Shown here in pieces: positions 26,795 to 34,857 of a stretch of DNA of 64,000 nucleotides. The position numbers were made by a program, and so were the translations under genes. The stretch is from Saprospiraceae bacterium (lineage in GTDB: Bacteria; Bacteroidota; Bacteroidia; Chitinophagales; Saprospiraceae): contig JAHDGU010000004.1 in assembly GCA_020627535.1 (NCBI GenBank), positions 124,001 to 188,000 of the forward strand, in the 5' to 3' direction. Numbering within the stretch: position 1 is the first letter of the stretch; every line of letters starts with the position of its first letter. The notes beneath the pieces were generated by a model. The model ran no database searches and was not told the DNA's origin. It saw only the letters and a list, made by a program, of their open reading frames with translations.

Positions 26795-27673
26795 ATGATG
26801 ACAGAGTTCTTCTCGAAGGTATTCGCTCTTTTGTTCCTTGCTCTAGTAGCAGCTTGTAGCCCAGAAGAGCCAACACCACCCCCGAGGGAAGAACCTGTCA
26901 TAGAAGTAGAGCCAACAGTCAATATCGCAGACATAGATCTGAGTAATTGGAAGGTAACCTTGCCCATAGGGAATCCTACAGAGGTTGAGCCACCTCAAAT
27001 ATTGGATTACTCCAATGTCGAGGTGCTCAAACCTTACATGTTTGATGATTTGGATGAAGAAGCCTTGGTCTTTTATACCACGCCTGGTAGTACTACCACC
27101 AACACCAGTTACTCAAGAACAGAGCTCCGAGAACAGATGGTCCCTGGTTCAAACAGAACCAACTGGACATTTGCGCAAGGAGGCAAGATGACTGGTAGGC
27201 TTAGGCTCAGTAACATCTCTACCAAAACAAATGGTGAGGAGCACCGAACAATTGTAATGCAGATTCATGGGAGACTGACAGATGCTCAGCGAGATCTCAT
27301 CGGAGCATCGGACAACAACGCTCCGCCTGTAGTAAAGATTTACTGGGATGAAGGTCAGATAGACTTTCGTCGAAAAATATTGAAGGATACGACAATCAAT
27401 GACGTTGACATTCTGAAAAAAGATGCATGGAAGGATGAGTCACACATCTTTGATGAGTTTGTAGGGAATGAACCATTTGATCTTCTCATAGAGGCAAAAG
27501 ATGGCTACTTGAAAGTAAGTCTTAACGCCTCTCAAGAGTTTATTTTCGAAGATATCCACATGAAAAGATGGGGCATATTTGAAAATTATTTCAAAGCCGG
27601 AAACTATCTACAAACCACAGATGAGGGCTCATTTGCCGAGGTCAAATACTTTGAACTTGACGTACAACATTAA
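26795..27673 (+). CDS. Polysaccharide lyase family 7 alginate lyase, lipoprotein
   Basis: This 292-residue lyase should cleave alginate by beta-elimination at the cell surface. The lipoprotein signal is 'LLFLALVAACSPEEP', followed by a Pro/Glu-rich linker. The three PL7 motifs are all present: 'SRTELRE', 'QIHG' (the Q-I-H form, usually linked to guluronate-containing substrates) and 'NYFKAGNYLQ'. The jelly-roll domain covers residues 45-290. A TTG or second Met (residue 2) could also start it. It is the only polysaccharide lyase in the window. Confidence 0.93.
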   Translation: MMTEFFSKVFALLFLALVAACSPEEPTPPPREEPVIEVEPTVNIADIDLSNWKVTLPIGNPTEVEPPQILDYSNVEVLKPYMFDDLDEEALVFYTTPGSTTTNTSYSRTELREQMVPGSNRTNWTFAQGGKMTGRLRLSNISTKTNGEEHRTIVMQIHGRLTDAQRDLIGASDNNAPPVVKIYWDEGQIDFRRKILKDTTINDVDILKKDAWKDESHIFDEFVGNEPFDLLIEAKDGYLKVSLNASQEFIFEDIHMKRWGIFENYFKAGNYLQTTDEGSFAEVKYFELDVQH

Positions 27674-27700
27674 AAAAGGTGAGAGTTTTTTAATCAATAG

Positions 27701-27725
27701 AAAAAGTGCTCTTGTAGCACTTTTT
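27701..27725. terminator. Hairpin terminator inside the alginate locus (works in both directions)
   Basis: AAAAAGTGCT and AGCACTTTTT form a perfect 10-bp stem around CTTGT, then CTTTTT follows. It lies 28 bp after the PL7 stop codon and 147 bp before kdgF. It could end or attenuate the surface-protein part of the operon before the cytoplasmic genes. Confidence 0.7.
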
Positions 27726-27768
27726 CTTTTTGCACCAAGTTGCGTGGAAAGCCAGGTAGGCAATGTTA

Positions 27769-27776
27769 TAGCTTTG
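27769..27776 (+). promoter_or_regulatory. Possible internal -7 box before kdgF
   Basis: TAGCTTTG fits TAnnTTTG and lies between the terminator hairpin and kdgF, 96 bp upstream of its ATG. The nearest TTG is 26 bp upstream, further than usual, so this is only a candidate. Confidence 0.3.
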
Positions 27777-27872
27777 GCTTTCAAGGTGATAGCCCAGAGA
27801 ATACATACCGACACGCTATTCATAAAAGGGATGAACAGCTAAATAGATAATTTCAAATAAAAGTAGAATTAC

Positions 27873-28259
27873 ATGAGTCTTCACGATGAAATAAAAGCAA
27901 CCAAAGAATATTGGCATGACGATGAAACTCCCTGGGAACAAGTCGCTGAAGGTCTTGATAGACAAATCATGGGACATGACGGAAAAATCATGCTGGTGAA
28001 AGCAAGGTTTAAAACTGGTGCAGTCGGTCAACTTCACAAGCATTATCACTCTCAAGTGACATATGTAGATAGCGGTGAGTTTGAGATGACCATTGGCGAT
28101 GATATTCGCATTATCAAAGCTGGTGACTCGTACTACATTCCTCCACATGTGATGCACGGATGTGTGTGTAAGAAACCTGGTATCCTCATTGATGTATTCA
28201 GTCCTGCTCGTGAGGATTTCTTGGGACACGAACAACTTGACCTGAAATCATGGCCATAG
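27873..28259 (+). CDS. kdgF: KdgF-type cupin, unsaturated uronate converting enzyme
   Basis: A single-domain cupin of 128 residues with the metal site of KdgF: 'GQLHKHYHSQVTYVDSGEFEMTIG' and 'YYIPPHVMHGCVC'. KdgF catalyses ring opening of 4,5-unsaturated monouronates to DEH, the product needed by the downstream reductase. The C-terminus 'DVFSPAREDFL' is also typical. It overlaps the transporter gene by 10 nt. Confidence 0.88.
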   Translation: MSLHDEIKATKEYWHDDETPWEQVAEGLDRQIMGHDGKIMLVKARFKTGAVGQLHKHYHSQVTYVDSGEFEMTIGDDIRIIKAGDSYYIPPHVMHGCVCKKPGILIDVFSPAREDFLGHEQLDLKSWP

Positions 28260-29899
28260 TCACAAAACAACGACAAGGAAGATTACGCTGGGTCATTGTC
28301 AGCCTGGTCGCTGTTGCAGCCATCATCAACTATATTGACCGACAAGCCTTCGGTGCACTGTGGCCTGATATAGCCTCAGAGCTTTTTCCCAATATGGATG
28401 ATGACGGATCAAAGGCTATATATGGGACGATCTCAGCAATCTTCATTCTGTCTTATGCAGCAGGACAAAGCATATTCGGAAAAATATTTGACTGGATCGG
28501 GACTCGTATTGGCTTTGCCATATCAATAGGTGTCTGGTCTTTTGCTACCATGCTACATGCAATTGCAGGTGGGTTTTGGAGCTTCTCTATATTCCGATCA
28601 ATTCTTGGTATTGCAGAAGCAGGTAACTGGCCAGGAGCAGCTAAAGCCAATGCAGAATGGTTTCCTACCAAGGAGCGTGCTTTTGCGCAAGGTATTTTTA
28701 ACTCAGGTGCTGCCATAGGCGGTATCGTTGCTTATCCTCTCATTGGTATACTCGCGATCTATCTGTCTTGGCAGTCTATATTTATATGCGTCGGACTTTT
28801 GGGATTTTTATGGCTGTTACCTTGGCTCTACATCGTCAAATCACCTCCTGAGCGCCATCCCTGGCTATCTGAGTCGGAAAGAACTTATATACTCACTGGA
28901 CAACAAAATGAGGACTCGGATGGCGATGGAGAACCAGATGGATATAGCCCAAATACCGCTGAACTCCTCTCTCGCAAGGAAAGCTGGGGCGTGATCATTG
29001 CCTCCGGAGCTATAGATCCTATCTGGTGGCTATTCATCGTCTGGATACCCATATACCTCAATGAGGTCTTTGGTATGGATGTCAAAGAAATCGCATTTTC
29101 AGCTTGGGTTCCTTACGTAGGTGCCATGCTGGGAGCTTGGTTTGGTGGCCTACTCGCACAGAAAAAACTAAGCACGGGTTCTACAGTAGATGCGACACGC
29201 AAATATGTAATCACTCTTGGATGCATCATTATGATACCATGCTTCATACTTTTGAGATATCCAGGATCAGTATCAGTACTAAAGACATTTGGTGTCGAGG
29301 AGAGAGCTGCAATCGCAATGGCAGATCCTCAAGTCAAGAAACTCATGAACAATAAGGTCTTCAAGAAACTATTCAAAGATGAGAGCTTCGTGAGGAGCAT
29401 CTCTGGTAAGAATCTTGAAGAAATCAAGGCTCAAGCTCAATTCGCCGAAGCCATGCGAACAGCCAAATGGGCAACACCCAAAGATGATGCCTCTGCTGAA
29501 GAAAGAAATGCTCTGAAGTATGGTCCTCCGACTGACGAAGGAATATCAGCAATGGCCTATGTCAGCGAAATTCTCAGGGCACGAAAAACTGCAGCCATCA
29601 TTGCTATCCTGATCATGGCAATCCTACTCTTTGGATTTCAAACAGCAATTGGCAATGTGCAGACACTTCCAAGTGATATGTTCAGTGGCAAAGTTGTTGG
29701 GACACTTTCTGGCTTTGCCGGAACTGCGGCAAAACTGTCAGCTTTTGGCATGACCGCCTTAATACCTATTATTACAAAAGGAGGCAACTACATACCAGCA
29801 TTTTTGGTTGGTGGGGTCTTGGCCTTGGTTGCCCTAGCTGCTGTTTGGCTACTTTGCCCAAAAATTCAGCCACTAGAACGTCTGAAAGTAAAATATTAA
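28250..29899 (+). CDS. MFS transporter of the hexuronate (ExuT-like, ACS) family with a large internal insert
   Basis: The protein has 549 residues, about 110 more than usual ExuT-type carriers. The N-terminal half has the signature 'AAIINYIDRQAFGALWPDI' and 'GIAEAGNWPGAAKANAEWFPTKERAFAQGIFNSG'. About residues 345-440, after the eighth helix, hold a charged, helical, non-membrane insert ('DPQVKKLMNNKVFKKLFKDESF', 'NLEEIKAQAQFAEAMRTAKW'). The last four helices follow. It should import unsaturated uronate or alginate monomers across the inner membrane. It overlaps kdgF and lies 20 nt upstream of the reductase gene. Confidence 0.88.
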   Translation: MAIVTKQRQGRLRWVIVSLVAVAAIINYIDRQAFGALWPDIASELFPNMDDDGSKAIYGTISAIFILSYAAGQSIFGKIFDWIGTRIGFAISIGVWSFATMLHAIAGGFWSFSIFRSILGIAEAGNWPGAAKANAEWFPTKERAFAQGIFNSGAAIGGIVAYPLIGILAIYLSWQSIFICVGLLGFLWLLPWLYIVKSPPERHPWLSESERTYILTGQQNEDSDGDGEPDGYSPNTAELLSRKESWGVIIASGAIDPIWWLFIVWIPIYLNEVFGMDVKEIAFSAWVPYVGAMLGAWFGGLLAQKKLSTGSTVDATRKYVITLGCIIMIPCFILLRYPGSVSVLKTFGVEERAAIAMADPQVKKLMNNKVFKKLFKDESFVRSISGKNLEEIKAQAQFAEAMRTAKWATPKDDASAEERNALKYGPPTDEGISAMAYVSEILRARKTAAIIAILIMAILLFGFQTAIGNVQTLPSDMFSGKVVGTLSGFAGTAAKLSAFGMTALIPIITKGGNYIPAFLVGGVLALVALAAVWLLCPKIQPLERLKVKY

Positions 29900-29919
29900 A
29901 AAAACAAGCAATACTATTT

Positions 29920-30681
29920 ATGAAACTCAAAGGAAAAATAGCTGTAGTAACTGGTGCAACCGGAGGCATAGGATACGAAGTAGCTACTCAACTATGTAAG
30001 GAGGGATGCCATGTCATCATGAATGGACTTGATGATGCGAGAGGTGCAGAGTGTCTTAAGACATTGACAGATGCAGGATACTCTGCAGAATATCACAGCT
30101 TTGACGTCACGAATGAAGATCTCGTAAATCAGCACATACAAGCTATTGGTGACAAACATGGTAGTATTGATATCGTGGTCAACAATGCTGGTGGCCTTGG
30201 TGGAAGATCTCGATTTGAGGTGATGACCACGGAGTTTTATCGTTCTGTCATGGCACTCAATCTGGACTCAGTATTTTTTGTATCACGAGCAGCTATTCCA
30301 TACCTTAAAAAGGGCACCCATCCTACGATCATCAATTTCACTTCCAATGCAGCTTGGAATGCTGGAGGACCAGGGGCCGGCATCTACGGAACCTCCAAGG
30401 CCGGAGTCCACACGATTACTCGAGCCTTGGCGAAGGATCTTGCAGAATATGGCATCCGTGTCAATGCAGTTTCCCCCGGAACAATAGATACACCATTCCA
30501 CTCTCAGATCAAATCCACCAAGCCAGAGGTATTCGCTTCTTGGGCAAACAATATCATGCTGGGTCGATTGGGTCAGCCCAAGGATGTAGCATCCGTGGTT
30601 GCCTTTCTGGCGAGTGAAGATGCCGCTTTTATCACGGCTGAGACCATACAAATTGGAGGTGGTCAAGCACTTGGAATTTAA
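29920..30681 (+). CDS. SDR-family oxidoreductase, probable DEH reductase
   Basis: A 253-residue SDR: 'VVTGATGGIGYEVA' (cofactor loop), 'VVNNAGGLGG', 'NFTSNAAWNAGGPGAGIYGTSKAGVHTITRALAKDLA' with Ser and YxxxK, and 'VNAVSPGTIDTPFH'. In alginate loci this gene reduces DEH to 2-keto-3-deoxygluconate. That function is inferred from its place between the uronate transporter and KDG kinase; sequence alone shows only an SDR. The ATG at 29920 is preferred, since an upstream extension would lie inside the transporter gene. Confidence 0.82.
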   Translation: MKLKGKIAVVTGATGGIGYEVATQLCKEGCHVIMNGLDDARGAECLKTLTDAGYSAEYHSFDVTNEDLVNQHIQAIGDKHGSIDIVVNNAGGLGGRSRFEVMTTEFYRSVMALNLDSVFFVSRAAIPYLKKGTHPTIINFTSNAAWNAGGPGAGIYGTSKAGVHTITRALAKDLAEYGIRVNAVSPGTIDTPFHSQIKSTKPEVFASWANNIMLGRLGQPKDVASVVAFLASEDAAFITAETIQIGGGQALGI

Positions 30682-30705
30682 TCTTCATTAGCTTTTAGAT
30701 TCTTC

Positions 30706-31740
30706 ATGAAAAAGATTGTCACATTTGGTGAGATCATGCTACGCTTAAGTCCTCCAGGCTTCAAGCGTTTTTCGCAGACCTATCACTTTGATATCGTATA
30801 TGGCGGTGGTGAGAGCAATGTCGCCGTGGCCTTGGCAAATTTTGGACTCGATAGTCACTTCGTCTCTAGAATCCCCGCGAATGATATCGGGGACTGCGCT
30901 GTCATGGAATTGCGCAAACGCAATGTCAATACACAGCACGTACTTCGAGAAGGTGAGCGACTCGGTATTTACTTCCTAGAGACTGGAGCCGTCAGCCGAG
31001 GGAGCAAGGTCATTTATGATCGCGCTCATTCTGGTATGGCGACCATCGGTAAGGGACAAATCGATTGGGAAGAGGTATTTGACGGTGCCAGCTGGTTCCA
31101 CTGGACTGGAATCACTCCTGCCCTCTCCCAAGGAGCTGCTGACGCATGTCTTGAGGCAATTCAGATGGCCAATCAACTGGGCGTTACTGTCTCCACAGAT
31201 CTAAACTACCGGAAAAAACTGTGGAAGTATGGTAAAAGCCCTATGGATATCATGCCCGAGCTTGTTGCTGGATGCGACATCATTCTTGGCAATGAAGAGG
31301 ATGCAGAGAAGCACTTTGGCATTCATCCAGACGGGGTTGATGTCACTCAAGGTTCATCGGTAGATTCAAAAGCTTATGAATCTGTTTTGGTGAAATTGGC
31401 AGACATGTTCCCAAGGGCTCAAAAGTTTATCACCACCCTAAGAGGATCCATCTCCGCATCACATAATACTTGGTCTGGGATTCTTTATAATCGTGAAGAG
31501 TTTCTTACGGCCCCAGAATATCAGATCACACATATCGTCGACCGCGTCGGTGGAGGTGATAGCTTCATGTCTGCACTGATTTATGGTCTACTCGAGTATC
31601 AGGATGATCAGAAGGCGCTAAACTTCGCTGTGGCGGCATCTTGTCTTAAACATACGATCAAGGGGGATGCCAATCTAGTAAGCATTGAGGAAGTAGAAAA
31701 ACTCATGTCTGGAGATGCGAGTGGAAGAGTATCAAGATAA
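30706..31740 (+). CDS. kdgK: 2-dehydro-3-deoxygluconokinase KdgK
   Basis: A 344-residue PfkB-family kinase that phosphorylates 2-keto-3-deoxygluconate to KDPG. It has the start 'KIVTFGEIMLRLSPPGFKRFSQ', 'VYGGGESNVAVALANFG', 'DLNYRKKLW' and the signature 'DRVGGGDSFMSALIYGL' with the catalytic Asp. The Gly-Gly-Gly-Glu stretch and length fit KdgK of Bacteroidota. Starts 24 nt after the reductase gene and ends 9 nt before eda. Confidence 0.92.
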   Translation: MKKIVTFGEIMLRLSPPGFKRFSQTYHFDIVYGGGESNVAVALANFGLDSHFVSRIPANDIGDCAVMELRKRNVNTQHVLREGERLGIYFLETGAVSRGSKVIYDRAHSGMATIGKGQIDWEEVFDGASWFHWTGITPALSQGAADACLEAIQMANQLGVTVSTDLNYRKKLWKYGKSPMDIMPELVAGCDIILGNEEDAEKHFGIHPDGVDVTQGSSVDSKAYESVLVKLADMFPRAQKFITTLRGSISASHNTWSGILYNREEFLTAPEYQITHIVDRVGGGDSFMSALIYGLLEYQDDQKALNFAVAASCLKHTIKGDANLVSIEEVEKLMSGDASGRVSR

Positions 31741-31749
31741 ATAAGATCT

Positions 31750-32412
31750 ATGCACAATCGTATCGACGTCGCACTGAAGATGGAAGAGCAGGGAATGGTG
31801 CCCCTGTTCTATCATCATGATCTGGAGACTTGCAAGCAAGTGCTAAAAGCATGCTATGACGGCGGGTCTCGCGTCCTAGAATTTACCAATCGCGGTGCCT
31901 TCGCACATGAGATCTTCTCCGACCTGAGCAAATATGCTCTGTCAGAGTTGCCCGGTATGTATCTTGGCATTGGGTCTATCCCTGATGCAGCGACAGCAGC
32001 TATCTTCATTCAGGCCGCCGCCGCCTTCATCGTGACACCATCTTTTCGCAGAGACGTCGCGCTTTGTTGTAATCGACGAAAGATACTCTGGTCTGCAGGC
32101 TGTGGCTCCCTCACGGAAATTGGAGAAGCCGAAGAACTCGGATGTGAAATGGTCAAACTTTTTCCAGGAAGTGTTTATGGACCAAATTTTGTCAAGTCTG
32201 CCAAAGCACCACAGCCTTGGACTAAGATCATGATTACTGGTGGCGTATCTCCGACAGAGGATAACCTCAGATCTTGGTTTGATGCAGGAGCTACTTGTGT
32301 CGGAATGGGCTCAAAGCTTATCACAAAGTCAATTATTGAAAATAAAGATTTTGATAAGCTAGGTGCTAAGGTCAAAGAGACCCTTGACCTCATCAAGAAT
32401 ATTCGATCCTAG
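31750..32412 (+). CDS. eda: KDPG/KHG aldolase
   Basis: The protein has 220 residues and splits KDPG into pyruvate and glyceraldehyde-3-phosphate. Marks are 'MVPLFYHHDLETCKQVLKACYDGGSRVLEFTNRG' (conserved Glu), 'GIGSIPDAATAAIFIQAAAAFIVTP', the Schiff-base Lys of 'CEMVKLFPGSVYGPNFVKS' and 'ITGGVSPTEDNLRSWFDAGATCVGMGS'. It completes the DEH-to-central-metabolism route and is the last gene of the locus. It converges on the SSS symporter with 21 nt between the stop codons and no obvious terminator. Confidence 0.92.
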   Translation: MHNRIDVALKMEEQGMVPLFYHHDLETCKQVLKACYDGGSRVLEFTNRGAFAHEIFSDLSKYALSELPGMYLGIGSIPDAATAAIFIQAAAAFIVTPSFRRDVALCCNRRKILWSAGCGSLTEIGEAEELGCEMVKLFPGSVYGPNFVKSAKAPQPWTKIMITGGVSPTEDNLRSWFDAGATCVGMGSKLITKSIIENKDFDKLGAKVKETLDLIKNIRS

Positions 32413-32433
32413 ACAGCATTAATCCTTCTTGGA

Positions 32434-33984
32434 CTAGTGAAATAGTATGTGAAGCACCATCAGCGACACTCCAAGCAATAAACCTTTCCACGCCACTGAT
32501 CTATCAGCACTCTTCAGTACATTTTGGCGAAAGTCACCCCCTAGGAGAAGATTGAGAATCAGTATCAATACCAGCCCACTGAGGATCACCCACATCGCAC
32601 GGACAAAGTAGTTCATATCTGGCATACCAAACTTGAGCGCGAGATTTACAGGCACACTCATCAGAAAGGCTAAGAGTACAATCCATTTTCGCTTGACGAA
32701 CATAAATGCAGCAGAGCAGATCAGAATCACAATTCCACAATTCACATAATATCTCATCTCATTGAGCTGATGCGTAAAAGCCTCTCCTGCATTACTGAGC
32801 TTGGAAGAAGCAAGGAAACAAGCCATCAGCACACCCGTGATCAGAGTAAACTCGATCGTCATCCTGCCTGCAGAGATTAATTCCGCATCCGATGCTTCTT
32901 TGTTGATATACTCCTTGTAGATATCAATGGACCACAATGTGGCCAGCGAATTGAAAAGTGAATCAACCGTGCTCATAAGAGAAGCAAAGAGAGCACAAAT
33001 AATCACACCGCGTAGTCCAGGTCCCAAAAAATTGCTTACTAGATAGGGAAAGGTCTCATCAGGATCCTTCAGTGCATCCGGTCCCAGAATACCAACGAGA
33101 GCTATCCCTGGGACGACTATGAGCAATGCCATGAAGTACTTCATCACCCCTCCAGCCATCAGACCAACCTGAGCATGCTTCAGATTTCGGGCTGCAAGAG
33201 ATCGCTGGATCACCGATTGGTTTGCACACCAGTAATTGATATTGAGTAGAAAGAGGCCAAATATGTGGGTCCAAGGCAACTTTGGGTGATCAGCATCCAG
33301 GTGCAAATGCATCATTTCCGGAGTCTTCTCATACAACTGTGACCACCCACCAAGTTCTTGGAGAGAAGCAAATAAAATGATCGTCCCTCCGAGAATAAGT
33401 ATCGAAAATTGAATCAAATCCGTCTTGACAACCGCTGCCAAACCTCCCAAGTACGTGTATATAGCAGAGAACACACCCAAAAACACAATGAGTACACATA
33501 CTCTCACAAGTCTGTGCTGAGAAATCCAAGAGAGCAAATCACCGAAGATCAGCTCCGCCGCGTATGCCCCCCAAAACAATGCAGCCCCCAGACCAATGGT
33601 CGAAAACAAGGCAATATTGGCAACTGAATAGGCAGTCCCTACCCATTCACCCAATTGAGACTTAATCCACTGCGTGATCGTGATGACCCTTTGACTCAGG
33701 TACATCGGCACAAAAATGAAAGCCGCCATGAGGATGCCTTGTATCGCATTGATCTCAAGACTGGCTTGAGCGATGCCATACAGATAGGCACTCCCCATCA
33801 TACCGAGAAACTGATAGCCCTGTACATTGGTCGCTATCGTCGAGATAGCTACACTGTACCAGGGAAGATTGCGATCGCTCAGAAAGTATGCTTCCTTGGT
33901 GTCCTCTGTCGTCTTGGAACCGCGCAAAGCCATAAACATCACGGCACAGAAATAGACAAGAACGATCAGCGCATCTACAAGCAT
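32434..33984 (-). CDS. Sodium:solute symporter (SSS family)
   Basis: The protein has 516 residues and about 14 membrane helices. Family marks are 'SDRNLPWYSVAISTIATNVQGYQFLGMMGSAYLYGI' at the N-terminus and 'YTYLGGLAAVVKTDLIQFSILILGGTIILF' in the core. 'NYWCANQSVIQRSLAARNLKHAQ' and 'LFASLMSTVDSLFNSLATLWSIDIYKEYI' follow (sodium-binding region). It resembles SGLT-like sugar carriers. An upstream ATG at 34023 would add 13 residues, but 33984 directly precedes the first helix. Being next to the alginate genes, it may carry a uronate or another sugar; the substrate is unknown. A decayed mini-hairpin repeat lies at 32522-32535. Confidence 0.87.
   Translation of the reverse strand: MLVDALIVLVYFCAVMFMALRGSKTTEDTKEAYFLSDRNLPWYSVAISTIATNVQGYQFLGMMGSAYLYGIAQASLEINAIQGILMAAFIFVPMYLSQRVITITQWIKSQLGEWVGTAYSVANIALFSTIGLGAALFWGAYAAELIFGDLLSWISQHRLVRVCVLIVFLGVFSAIYTYLGGLAAVVKTDLIQFSILILGGTIILFASLQELGGWSQLYEKTPEMMHLHLDADHPKLPWTHIFGLFLLNINYWCANQSVIQRSLAARNLKHAQVGLMAGGVMKYFMALLIVVPGIALVGILGPDALKDPDETFPYLVSNFLGPGLRGVIICALFASLMSTVDSLFNSLATLWSIDIYKEYINKEASDAELISAGRMTIEFTLITGVLMACFLASSKLSNAGEAFTHQLNEMRYYVNCGIVILICSAAFMFVKRKWIVLLAFLMSVPVNLALKFGMPDMNYFVRAMWVILSGLVLILILNLLLGGDFRQNVLKSADRSVAWKGLLLGVSLMVLHILFH
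32522..32535 (+). repeat. Decayed mini-hairpin element
   Basis: TTTTGGCGAAAGTC: one stem base differs from the consensus, breaking a G-C pair (a G-T pair remains possible). It lies inside the symporter gene. Confidence 0.4.
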
Positions 33985-34121
33985 GATCGAAGCTAAGAAA
34001 ATATCACATTCCTCACAAAACAATGCCCCGGATACAAGAAAGCCAAAGCATCCACCGTTGAGAGAACACTGATAGCTGCTTTACTTCTTCCATTTTTTCA
34101 CACGACCTAGCTCCATGCTCC

Positions 34122-34739
34122 ATGAAGAAGATTCTGCTATTGCATCTTGTCCTATTATCCATTATACCATCATACGCTCAAGAAAATTGGAACGAAGGTC
34201 TTGTCCAATGGACTGAGGAAGGCATAACGACCAACTTTATCGTGCCTATTACCCGATTTAGCTTTCTCAAGCAGACTGCGGATGATCAGGCTGTGGGTCG
34301 CCTCTTGCTCTTTAACTCGGTGGGAGCAGGTGTCAGTTTCCAAAAAATGAAGCTGCAAAAGTTTAATATAGGATATGACATCAGTGAAAACTGGGTCACA
34401 AATATGGTATATCGGTATGGTGTGCAACTTGGAGTCTTGTTCTCTACACGAGACTCAGGCGAAGAAATAGAATCGCGATTTGCTCCGACATTTGGCATCA
34501 CCATCCTAGACTTTCATATCGGCTATGGCTATGAGATGGGGAGCCGTTCTGCAAAGGAATCCCCACATTTTATTGCAATCTCATATGGAATTTCACTCAG
34601 CAATCTCAATACAATAAGCCCCAACAAATCTTATAAGAGTACGCACACTTCCGTGCAAATGACACGTCTCATGAGGCGAGAATCCAAAAAGAAGAGGCGT
34701 GCACGACATTGTAGCGGCCAGAAAGTGAATAAATGTTAA
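34122..34739 (+). CDS. Hypothetical exported protein, probably outer-membrane-associated
   Basis: The family is not recognised. The protein has 205 residues with a signal peptide (ILLLHLVLLSIIPSYAQ). The mature part alternates polar and hydrophobic residues with aromatic ends ('KFNIGYDISENWVTNMVYRYGVQLGVLFS', 'FHIGYGYEMGSRS'), as in small beta-barrel or porin-like proteins. The C-terminal 25 residues are strongly basic ('RRESKKKRRARHCSGQK'), which is odd for a barrel and might come from a late frameshift. It lies 118 bp upstream of a TonB-dependent receptor. Confidence 0.55.
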   Translation: MKKILLLHLVLLSIIPSYAQENWNEGLVQWTEEGITTNFIVPITRFSFLKQTADDQAVGRLLLFNSVGAGVSFQKMKLQKFNIGYDISENWVTNMVYRYGVQLGVLFSTRDSGEEIESRFAPTFGITILDFHIGYGYEMGSRSAKESPHFIAISYGISLSNLNTISPNKSYKSTHTSVQMTRLMRRESKKKRRARHCSGQKVNKC

Positions 34740-34750
34740 TCACGGTTATT

Positions 34751-34778
34751 TCGACGAGACAAGTGTAACATTCGTCGA
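34751..34778. repeat. Inverted repeat between the exported protein and the TonB receptor
   Basis: TCGACGA and TCGTCGA form 7-bp arms with a 14-bp spacer. No T-run follows, so it is more likely a binding site or a weak hairpin than a terminator. Confidence 0.35.
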
Positions 34779-34857
34779 TATCAATCGTAATCACCTCGAC
34801 CGAGCGATACTTTCGTCCTGTCAACCGAAACACACAACTGACGAAAACCTCTAATCG

